A DNA stretch of 14,626 bases from Rhypophila decipiens (Eukaryota; Ascomycota; Sordariomycetes; Sordariales; Naviculisporaceae): the NCBI GenBank assembly GCA_033297075.1, contig MU858390.1:1-14626 (forward strand). The letters are read 5' to 3'. Below are positions 1 to 8,948 of the stretch, in pieces. The stretch's first letter is position 1; each line of letters begins with the position of its first letter. Made by a program: the position numbers and the translations under genes. The notes beneath the pieces were generated by a model. That model searched no databases. It saw only the letters and a list, made by a program, of their open reading frames with translations, and was not told the DNA's origin.

Positions 1-96
1 AGTTGTTGGGTGTTGAAGAAAAAGTAGGCAACGCGACGCGTGGGAACGCGAGTTTAATTGAGTGGGGTGTGTTCAGACTTTTGACCCCTGACTGTA

Positions 97-1680
97 GTGG
101 AAGTCGCGGAAGCAAATGAGCCCTATGCGATCTTGTCACACCGCTGGGAAACCGACGAAGTGTCTTTCCGAGGCTTCCAGAATACAGAAAAGCGAGAGAA
201 GCAGGCCGGGTTCCGGAAAATCGAGCTTGCTTGCCAAGAGGCCTTGCAGGATGGGATCGGCTTCGTCTGGGTCGACACATGCTGTATCGACAAGGCGAGT
301 AGCGCAGAGCTCAGCGAAGCAATCAACTCCATGTTCAACTGGTACCATAAGGCCACTGTATGCTATGCCTACCTCTCGGATGCGGAGGATCTCGACTCGA
401 CCTTCTTTGAGAGCAAATGGTTTAGTCGGGGATGGACGTTGCAGGAGCTTTTGGCGCCTGCAAAGGTGTAGTTCTTCTCAACAAATTGGACTAAGCTTGG
501 TGAAAAGTCTGATTTAGCTCCAGTTCTGAGCAACATCACCGGGATCGACAGCCTTATTCTCAGAGGTGAGACTCCTATCCAACAAATCAGCATTGCCAAG
601 CGCATGAGCTGGGCTGCACGCCGCGAAACCACCAGACCAGAGGACACGGCATACTGCTTAATGGGGATATTTGACGTCAACATGCCCATGTTGTATGGAG
701 AAGGACCTAAAGCTTTTATCCGTCTCCAGGAAGAAATTCTCAGAGATTCCGAAGATCAGTCGTTATTTGCCTGGACCGCATCGGAAGAATCGGCGAAGCA
801 AGCCCCATACCGAGGATTGTTTGCCTTGTCGCCAGCCTAATTCGCCGATTCTTTTGACGTCGACTCCTTCCCAAGATTAAGTGCTTTTCAAACGCCAATG
901 ACTCCAATCAACAGAGGCATTCCTTTCACGTCTGTCCTCATCTCTGCCCCCAGCACAGAACCCATTTACTTGGCAAGTCACACATTCCCAATCAAATTTG
1001 ACAGGAGATTGCGAATGGGACTTAACTGCCATCGGTGGCATGGAGACGAGAGTCAAATTATTGGAATCGAACTGATTTCTCGGGGAGGGGACCAGTATCT
1101 ACGAGCCTTCCCAGACAGGTCATTTGAATCAAGGACATCGGGTTCTACGGTGACCGTGTACGTGGCAAAACATGCCGCGAGTGACAAGATTGAGCCTGTC
1201 CCCAATGCAGAGCGACAGCATGCCTTTTTCTTCCGCGACTTGCCCCCGACAATCCGTACCACTTATGTTTCAGGATCAATGGTTGAACATATCTTGCCGG
1301 ACCAAAGCATCCTAGTTCGCAGTGGCAGAACGGATGAGGAGAAAGCTGTCCTGAAGATACACACCCCTACAGAGTGGACGAACGGAGCCATCTTCCTATT
1401 TCTCTGGGCTGACCGCATAGAGAGCACCCAGTCCTACAAAGCCCTATTTGACGTTGGGTGGACATCGAAGCACCAGACGTCCTCTTTCATCGCACAAGTG
1501 AAGAAGCCAAACACCCTGTTCGATGGGAGACTCGTCTCGCTCGGGACCAGGACACCATCGATTGCCTTTTTCGTTGAGCCGACCGTCGTACGTGGCTTTG
1601 ATATGTTCGTGATCAAGGTCGAGGTCCGCCCGCCGAGGACCAACTTTTCAGGGACCATTTCGAGGGTTGAGAATGTTTAA
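97..1680 (+). pseudogene. HET-domain (heterokaryon incompatibility) protein, broken by two stops
   Basis: HET-domain proteins trigger cell death after fusion of incompatible fungal strains; many genomes carry dozens of them. All three hallmark blocks are visible in one frame: PYAILSHRW (codons 9-17), the GFVWVDTCCID block (55-65) and the WFSRGWTLQELLAP block (108-121). The conserved YCLMGIFDVNMPMLYGEG stretch follows near 655-700, then a long C-terminal region of unknown role. The frame is interrupted by TAG at 469-471 and TAA at 838-840, with family-like sequence continuing directly across both, so introns do not explain them. There is no ATG: the frame is closed by TGA at 82-84 and the first start-like codon is GTG at 97. 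The true N-terminus is therefore lost or shifted. Both stops fall in well-conserved stretches. The family is clear; the loss of function is inferred from the stops, and sequencing error cannot be excluded. Confidence 0.85.
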
Positions 1681-1959
1681 CAAGATACGGTGATCAGCGG
1701 AAGAAGGCTCGGTTCAGGATTAGAACTCTGAGGTACGTGGGTGCTGCATATCCTCACGAGGATGAACGAAATCACGTCCCCCGACCCGACTAACCAGTTA
1801 TACATCCACCAAACAGGAAGATTTATTTCCCATTCCATCATAGAAATACTATACTCACCAAATTTCTCCTCGCTCTCAGGCCAGCAGTTGCCCTCAGTTC
1901 CCATCCTCTACATATGATACAAGGCAGCTTCTGAACACTCCGCCACACTCCTCGTCCAC
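1681..1959. other. Intergenic spacer between convergent genes
   Basis: This spacer lies between the 3' end of the HET pseudogene and the 3' end of the esterase. It must hold both 3' untranslated regions. No protein-like frame or RNA gene was recognised in it. Confidence 0.6.
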
Positions 1960-3457
1960 TCACTTAAAGATATCCAAAGGAAACCCATCAGCCATAGCCT
2001 GATAGCCAGCAACATTAGGATGCAAATGATCGCCCCCATCAAATGCCCTACCCAGCTGACTAGGAGCCCCAGAATCCCCAATCATTTTCGCAAAATCCAC
2101 CGCCGCATCGAACGCCTTGCCCGGCCCTGCATTCTGCAAGATCCAATTATTCAACTTGACCCTCGTCTGCTCCCTCGTCGGGTTGGAGTAACTCTGCCCA
2201 TTCCCCCCGAAAGGCGTGATGGTCGCGCCAAACACCTTGAACCCGGCCGCGCGACAGTCTGCGGCGATGGTCTTGTACGCTTCGATGATGCGGTTTCCTA
2301 TCGAGTTTTGCGAGCCAGAGTCGGTCCCGCCGCTGCCGATGTCGTTGACTCCTTCGAAGATGAGGACGTATTTTACCCCTTGTTGCTGGATTGCGTCCCG
2401 CTTGTAGCGTGATAGGAGGGTTGGGCCGAGGCCGCCTGAGAGGATGGTGTTGCCGCCTGCTGCTTGGTTGTTTACGGCTATGTTGGTTATTCCTGCTTTT
2501 TGCATCTTTGCTAGGAGGAGGTCGGGCCATCTTATGCAAGACACATGGATTAGTTATTAGGATGGATGGATGGTGAGAGTACGAGAGGCAGGGGAGGATT
2601 GTAAGTACCGGTTGTTAGCATCATCTGTGCTGCCTCGTCCGTCGGTGATGCTATCACCCAGGATGATCAACGCGCTGGTGTTGGCCGGGGCCCATGCCTC
2701 GACAGCGCTGATAAAGTACCAATGCTTGGTATTCGCGCCCGAAATAGTCGCCTCGTTGATCTTGTTGCCCGTGCTCATATGTGAAGTTGTCCGACTGCCG
2801 GGGTGTCCCGTGATGCTGCTCCCGCTCTGGCCGGTCTTGAAATACAACGAGACGGTAATCATCGTCTGGTGGTCTACCTTGAAGTCGATCGGATCTGTAT
2901 AAGCGACCTGACCCCGGGGGATGGTGATGCCGTCGGCGCCGGTCTTGAAGGTGAGTTTCTTGAGAGAAGACACGTCGATCCCGGGGACACCGGCTTTCCC
3001 GCCTGTTGGGAAGGCGATGGAGGCTGCCGTTATGGGCAGGTCGCTTCCGCCGAAGGTGTTGCTTATTTGGATGCGCAGACGCTCTGTTCCGATAGAGAGG
3101 TGCAGGGTTTGGCGGAGAGTGGCGTCTTTGAAGACACCGCCGGAGGACTGATATTGATCATGTTAGTAACTAACCCTTTGGTCGTCGCATTTGCTCCAGA
3201 AATGTGTGATATAGACTCACGTATGGTGACGGGGGCATATTGTTCGATTCGACCAACTGCGGCATCGATGTCCATGTCGCCACCCAGTGGTTGTCATCTG
3301 CTGCAACATCTCGACGAGAAGGGATATCGTTTGCTTCTCCAGAGTGAGTTAGGACCTCAACAGTCGGCGCAGCGCAAGTCCATCTCGAGAGGAGGAGAAA
3401 GGCGGCAAGTCCCAATGACGACTTGGACATTGAATTTGAGAGTGTAGAAAACAACAT
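1960..3457 (-). CDS. Secreted SGNH/GDSL-family esterase (XynE-like), three exons
   Basis: Exons on the minus strand are 3457-3221, 3147-2609 and 2530-1960 (448 residues). Intron 1 (73 nt) runs GTGAGT to CAG with a TTACTAAC branch. Intron 2 (78 nt) runs GTACTT to AAG and joins the conserved block NNR to WPDLLLAKM. The N-terminus is a signal peptide: a hydrophobic run near residues 14-23, with probable cleavage after TCA or TCAA near residues 29-30. The start at 3457 has A at -3; Met10 (3430) is a possible alternative. All four SGNH blocks are present: GDSITDGRGS (nucleophile Ser245), the glycine in QAAGGN (about 284), GVND (Asn321) and DHLHP (Asp426, His429). The order and spacing match the XynE-like branch of SGNH hydrolases, extracellular esterases that deacetylate polysaccharides or other esters. 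The exact substrate is not readable from sequence. XlnR-type promoter sites suggest plant-polysaccharide use. Confidence 0.92.
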
Positions 3458-3536
3458 CGTAAAGACCGTTACCGATTCCCGACACAGACTTCAGCCCTGA
3501 ATCCCAATTCGTCCAGTTATGGTCCCTCGCAACCCT

Positions 3537-3545
3537 TTTTATATA
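3537..3545 (-). promoter_or_regulatory. TATA box of the esterase gene
   Basis: The minus strand reads TATATAAAA here, about 80-90 nt upstream of the esterase ATG at 3457. Position and sequence fit a core promoter. No transcript start was seen directly. Confidence 0.6.
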
Positions 3546-3573
3546 CCCAGCATTTGGCCATGGCGATCTTCGG

Positions 3574-3590
3574 CGGACGATGTGTTGCCG
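3574..3590. promoter_or_regulatory. CGG-N11-CCG palindrome, candidate Zn2Cys6 factor site
   Basis: CGG at 3574-3576 and CCG at 3588-3590 are separated by exactly 11 bases, the half-site geometry known for Gal4-type binuclear zinc factors. It lies about 30 nt upstream of the esterase TATA box. A single such site can arise by chance, so binding is inferred only. Confidence 0.3.
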
Positions 3591-3592
3591 AG

Positions 3593-3636
3593 GGCTAATA
3601 TGAATTGTTGGGAAGTCCAGTTGAGCGGCTTTAGCC
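3593..3636. promoter_or_regulatory. Inverted pair of GGCTAA (XlnR/Xyr1-type) sites
   Basis: GGCTAA lies on the plus strand at 3593-3598 and GGCTAAA on the minus strand at 3636-3630. GGCTAA(A) is the established binding core of XlnR/Xyr1, the activator of xylanolytic and cellulolytic genes in many ascomycetes. A third copy sits at 3975-3970 on the minus strand. The pair is 136-179 nt upstream of the esterase ATG, just above its TATA box. Confidence 0.5.
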
Positions 3637-4325
3637 ACAGGTACCGGTAGCTACGAACGCCATGCCTGCCGTTCATGAGGATGTGGAGAACGGGGGACCC
3701 AGGCACGGTATATATATCGACGTGCCGGCAGAATTGCCCCTGGAATTATCCACGAATGAGCTCTTCTCTTTGATATTGTTTCCGTCTCTCTGGGGTATAC
3801 TTACCGATCTGTCAACGGGCGGCTGGAATGGGGAAGTGGGTTCAAGGTTGTAATTCCCGTGAGGTTTTGACGACATTTATTTGTTTTGGCGGCTATGGTA
3901 CCGCTAGAGGTCTTTGATGGACGTCAAAAGTAGAAGAATCAACCGCCTGTGTAAGCCATATTATGGACATTAGCCGTCATCAAATGCGCAGGTTCCAGGT
4001 CCACTGGGTTTGTTGTGAAAGTTCGTCTCGTTGTTAAGAGAGCGGGAGCAAGGAAGAGACGCTACTAGTAGCAAAGCTTCCCTTGACCATTGCGCAGGTG
4101 GTAGTTACACCAACAAGTCGGAAACCGAATCATCCTGGTAGTAGAAATAAGCATGTGTATTGATGCTAGAAATACCGCAAAGGCGATGGTCTAAAACTCA
4201 AATGCTGCAGATTGCCGCCTCCCGATACCTCAAATCAGTGAGATCTAACAGTGTGTGAAAAGAAATGGCAGTTGCAAGCCGTAGGCGGCAATGCTGACAT
4301 CCGTCGTTGCCAAGATAGGCATGTG
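3637..4325. other. Intergenic region, distal esterase promoter and P450 3' flank
   Basis: No gene is supported here. A 63-codon plus-strand frame at 3662-3853 and its minus-strand mirror have no recognisable protein character. The region holds the third GGCTAA copy (3970-3975, minus) and two matches to the CreA consensus SYGGRG (GTGGAG at 3683, CTGGGG at 3790). These short matches are weak on their own. The right part should contain the P450 3' untranslated region. Confidence 0.5.
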
Positions 4326-6483
4326 TCAGGAATCTTTCTTCCCGGAGAAGGCTGATACTGCCTCGGCCAACCTCTCATCGGAGCCCTTTGATCGACTTGT
4401 CACGGACGCTTTGAAAGGAAACACGGTGCTACCAAAAAGAAAAAACTGTTAGTGATACTCTGGCTTTACTGTAAAGACCAGACGTCAGGCAACATGGACT
4501 TACGCTTGTCCTCTGAAAGACCATTCTGGCTCAAACGGCGTTGGCTTGCCATTACCTCCTACGGGCCAGTCGATGTTCATTGTCGCCAACATGGTCGAGA
4601 GCACAATCAGCAGACTGTTTTCAGCTAGGTTGCGTCCTAGACAGATTCTGAGTATCAAAAGGTTGCCAATCCGTTAGCCTTTCGTTTATTTGAGACCTTT
4701 GACAGTTCTAGGAACCCAATTAAGAGCGACTCACCGTCTCCCAAATCCAAAGTTCCCGACTGGGAATGGTTCTCCTCTTCCGCCTTGCTCTTCGGGCAGA
4801 TACCTTTCGGGCCAGAAACGGAAAGGCTCCGAATACACAGATTCGTCATGATGCATGGCCCACACGTTCTGGTAGACGGTGGTACCCTTGGGGATGAACA
4901 TGCCCTTGTAAACGTCGTCGGCGATGCTGGCGTGTGGGATCCCGAGTGGCGAGAGCGGGTTCATCCGGTAGGTCTCCTGCAGGATCAGATTGGTGTACTC
5001 GAGGTTTGCTATGTCCTGCCAGTCGGGCAAACGATCTTTCCCAACCACGCGGTCGACTTCCTCCTGCCCTTTGCGTTGGGCCTCGGGATTCTGCATTAGA
5101 TAGAGAACAAAAAGCATGAGGGTTGCTGTTATCTGCCATTGGAGCTGTTAGTGATAGTCTGACAGGACCAGATGAAAGTCTCGATGCGGAACACTGGCGC
5201 TGTAGCCCATATTTGGTCAAACTCGCCAGGGCCCAGGCAGGTGGCGGACTCACAGTATCATTTCCTGCGATCACAATTGTCGCGGCGGCACCTTTGATGT
5301 CTTCCATATCAAACTCGTTTGGCAGGCCCTTCTCGACGTTTTCCTGATAGACGGAAAGGCGGTTATGAGTAAAGAACTTTCGATCTAGGGACTTGGTCTG
5401 TCTCGCGTGAGCCTGCTGCCACTGATATATGAGAGCTCGGTGTATTTCAAAGGCATACCATTTTACGAATGGAAGCCTCAAAGGGCAACCTGGTAATATT
5501 CTCAATGGCAAATCGCCAAGCGTGAGCATATCGGAGTCTCTCCATAAACGGGAGCCAGTCAGGAAGATGCCGAGCTAGACGTGATTGCTGTGTTAGCAAA
5601 GACTTGTCAAACTCTATAAACCAGCTGTCGCAGGAGGTCCAACCTACTTGCTGGCAAATGATCCATTATCGTGCTGCCGGGAGCGCCTGCCTTTCCGATA
5701 GCCGCGGCTGAGTCTTCTGCCATCTTGATCCAAGGGCTAGCCGGCCCGTCAACATCAAGACCATAGGCAATGTTGAGCATGATTGCTACGGCAAACCGCC
5801 GCACGGAATTCACCCATTTGCCGGGGTCATCTATTGCGCCCTTGCAGAATATCAGAGCTTCCTTACGCTGCTTTTCAGCAAACTGGGCCGCTTTCGTCTT
5901 AGTGAAAGGGTTCTGCAGTATCTTTCGGTGGAGTTGAAATTTCGAGCCCCAGCGAAGCCAAGTCAGCGTTGGAGACCATCCCATTCTATCTCAACTCTGT
6001 TAGCTGTTCCGTTTCTTGCGACAGCCAGTGGTGTCCGTGGGGCGGAACATACTCTTCAAACATGACAAAGCGAGGCCTATCGGCATAGTTGGATCCCCGC
6101 TTGTCGAGTAGCTCTGTGGCGGATTCGAGACTGTTCAGGACTATCCACTTGGTCCCAAATGTCTCAAAGAACAAAACGTCACTGCCTGAACATGGTGCCA
6201 CATCCTTAGTCAACAGCAGAGAAACTTCGATACGAGGTAGCCAATCAAACATACCGTACTGTTTGGACCATTGGGCATATGTTTTGAAGGCGGCATCTTC
6301 CGGGACGACGCCGTAATGGCCAAGCAGGAACCGTGACGGCGGACCTGGTGGGAGGGCAGGCTTTCTTCTTCTCAGGACGCCACGAGATGCCGCATAGCAG
6401 GCCAATGCAATCCCGCATATGCCAGCAAGATAGACGTACGTCCTGGCAGAGACAGCCAAAACTTGGGAATAGATGATCTGCAT
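4326..6483 (-). CDS. Cytochrome P450 monooxygenase, eight exons
   Basis: Minus-strand exons are 6483-6255, 6185-6053, 5985-5648, 5574-5459, 5397-5254, 5132-4735, 4647-4504 and 4428-4326. They give 534 residues, a normal length for a microsomal fungal P450. Seven introns of 61-121 nt mostly carry GTATGT, GTGAGT or GTAAGT donors. A hydrophobic membrane anchor spans about residues 15-33, followed by the proline hinge PPGP (45-48). The I-helix has AGNDT (316-320), the K-helix ETYR (373-376), then PER (428-430) and the haem loop FGFGRRICLG with ligand Cys455. All key residues are intact. The start has CACC before ATG. The sequence resembles ascomycete P450s often labelled O-methylsterigmatocystin oxidoreductase-like, but the substrate is unknown. 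The exon 4/5 border (5398-5458) is the least certain join. No reductase or biosynthetic backbone gene lies nearby. Confidence 0.92.
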
Positions 6484-6518
6484 GGTGGGCTGATTCCCCG
6501 ATATCTGGCCTGGGGGCG

Positions 6519-6526
6519 TTTATAAC
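6519..6526 (-). promoter_or_regulatory. Candidate TATA box of the P450 gene
   Basis: The minus strand reads GTTATAAA, about 36-43 nt upstream of the P450 ATG at 6483. If this is the core promoter, the 5' leader is very short. A more distal promoter is possible. Confidence 0.4.
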
Positions 6527-7741
6527 AGGGCTTTGGCTAGAACCGTCGTGCTCGGGGTGTCGAGAACGGTGGGAGGCCCGGTACTTTGAGCAGATGATAA
6601 GCCAGAGGCCACAGTACATATCATGGTGAGGGACATACATACCCGCGGCCATTGATTTAAGCTACTGCATCCTCCAGTCACCATGATGGCTGTAGTCAAG
6701 ATGTGGGGTGGCTCACATCGACTTCCTCCAAACGGAAAATATCCTGTTTTACGCTGACGCATGATGGCTTTGAACTTAGCGCGTAAATCACCGCCTATAA
6801 TTCGATAACTTGCCCTTGTACGACTACCAGAGGAGCAGGCTAGTCAAACACACTAACTGTAATTTGCGTGACTTATCAACGAAGAGAAGGATGCCATATG
6901 GAGAGGTCCATGGTGACTAACCGGAACAACATCTCTCGAGGATGACCCGCTCCCAGAAGCCATTAGGCGGGTACTATCTCCGCTTTTCGGACGGAGTCGG
7001 ACAAGTACACATGTAGACTATTAGAATTGTGTGATGATCCAGCATTGCATCTGCAGCAACGTCAACCCGGTCAGACAGATATGAGACTATCATGAAAGGT
7101 GAAGGTGGCGGTGGGCAGGACGAGGCACAGAGCACTACCATACCAGGTAGGGGCCTCCCAATGCTGTGTGTCGATCTGTCGTCCCTTTCCTGGCCGTCTG
7201 CATTTGGGGGCGAGCAGGGGAGGACGTGATAGGTGGTATACTGCAGCTTCTAGGCTCTAAAGATTGATTGGGGAAGCTGGGAAACAAAATGGTGCGGTGA
7301 GTTGAGAACATGGATTATGGCCCCCAAGCTGTTCGTTTGTAGGGAGCGATTTCTCCGTCCTTTGGTCCCTTAGGTGGCTTGGTCACGACTTGGCTAGGTC
7401 GATGCCGAATGGCGACAGTTCGCATGGAGTCCTGCATTATCGAATCTTGGCTCGTGTTCCGGGGTATGCGCAGTGTAGGTACGTAAGTGGAAAGTGTGGT
7501 GTAGGTAAAACTTGTGACGTGGCAAGTGAAGACAGGATGGTGATTCATGTGGTCGATGTGTGGTGGTGTTGACTCTCCGCTGGAAATTCTCTGAGAAAAC
7601 AATGGGAAATGCTTCACTGATCAGGACCGCCCAGGCGGGGTCGACATTTGCTGTGCTGTGATGCAATGAACATCAACTCCCCCGCCATGTGGCTTGGGCG
7701 GGCCGGGTACCAGAACGCCCTGTAAGCGGAATAGAGTTAGA

Positions 7742-7787
7742 GTGTATTAGGTAAGCCATGCAATTTGGGTGTATTAGGTAAGCCATG
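7742..7787. repeat. Two-copy direct repeat of 19 nt
   Basis: GTGTATTAGGTAAGCCATG occurs at 7742-7760 and again at 7769-7787, identical, with an 8-nt spacer (period 27). It is a local duplication in non-coding DNA with no assigned function. Confidence 0.9.
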
Positions 7788-8695
7788 TGTGAGACTCGCT
7801 CGAATCCAAGTCCCGAGGTGGCTTGCTATGTGCCGTCCAAAGTCCAAACTTTCCATAACCGGTGTCATCACAAGACAACTCTTGATCTCTCATCCTGATT
7901 CGAAAAGGTCTTGTTCCCGGCGGAGAGGTGTGGATGATCGGAGCCTTGATTGGAGATGATCGGAAAAGGAGGGGGACAGCAAGGAATTCCGGACCGAAAC
8001 AGCAAAGACAATTGTGTCAGATTGAAGCCTCCTCGATGCGCCTCCTCCCAGGATATTGGTTGTTATTTCCATTCACGGCCCTGTTCCAGGATTCGTTTCT
8101 TTTGTTGTCTCCCTTGGATTTCTCAGGCAATAGAGTGTTCGAGCGTTTGTCTCTCTCGAGCCTCCCAGTTGCCCGGTGAATCCAGATTAAAAAAGAATTG
8201 CAAAGATAGCCGGTTCTGCTCGACTTGTTTGGAGTTCTTTTGGCTTTTCCCGCCGGTTGGGAATGGGACGGGAAGCGTTTGGAGTTTCGGGGACCAGCGA
8301 TAACGTTTTGGTGGTTCAGTTTGTTTTGCCCGCGTCATGCAAACAGTTCCTTGGGTGGACGCTGTCAGGAGGTATTCAGGGGCCTATTTCTGTCACACTA
8401 GCGCAATTGGCCCTGCTGGTGCCCCTGCCAATCCTTGCCCCGGGCGTATCGGGTCCCCACCTCGCGTCCCACCGGGGTGCATTTTGACGTGGAGGAGGGA
8501 AAGCACGCGTCCATTTTTACGCTACCGGCTTCCTGAAATAATTTGTGCCGAGCCCGTCATTAGAGACGTGCTCAACCTTATCCTTAGCACTCCGACCATC
8601 ATTCCCTTTATCGCTGCTTTCGTCCTTTGTCATCTCGACCTTGAACGTTGCAACAATCAGGAAATGGCGTGCACGAGCAGTTAATCGTGCCATTT

Positions 8696-8764
8696 ATGAG
8701 CTCGAAGTCCTTCGTTTACTTTTGGCTTTGTGCAAGCGAGTTCCAGCCCTTCGTTATTTCCTGA
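8696..8764 (+). other. Candidate upstream ORF (22 codons) in the leader of the 8949 gene
   Basis: ATG at 8696 opens a 22-codon frame ending in TGA at 8762-8764, about 185 nt before the main ATG. A frame that ends TAA at 8682-8684 also has an ATG at 8664. They matter only if transcription starts upstream of them, which the sequence does not show. Confidence 0.25.
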
Positions 8765-8948
8765 CCCTTTCCAATCCGGGCCATCCCCATCGTCGTCCCC
8801 GTCGAGCTCCTTTGCGGACCAAACTCACTTTTCGAGCTACAACATCCCGTGCCCCGAGCCTACCGATAGGCAACAACAACCTGCAGCTTATCTACACCTT
8901 CGCTTACACCGACACGAACACAGACAGACAGTCGTTACACAGCCCACT

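Larger units (their letters stand above)
6527..8948. other. Long intergenic region between divergent genes
   Basis: About 2.4 kb separates the P450 start from the next plus-strand start. No frame here looks like a conserved protein, and no tRNA or other RNA gene was recognised. It contains a 19-nt direct repeat (7742-7787), GC-rich patches with GCGGGG and CCCCGC near 7620-7690 that match the CreA consensus, and short upstream ORFs before 8949. It presumably serves as promoter and 5' leader space for both flanking genes. An unannotated non-coding transcript cannot be excluded. Confidence 0.5.

Noticed and set aside
2557..2573. GGAT microsatellite in intron 2 of the esterase
   Set aside because: It is only three to four units long and is a common low-complexity tract.
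2020..3447. Plus-strand ORFs of 110-214 codons opposite the esterase
   Set aside because: They mirror the GC-rich coding strand of the esterase and have no motifs; the minus-strand SGNH blocks decide the matter.
8337..8684. 115-codon plus-strand ORF in the leader region
   Set aside because: No recognisable protein features; it lies in probable promoter or leader DNA of the 8949 gene.
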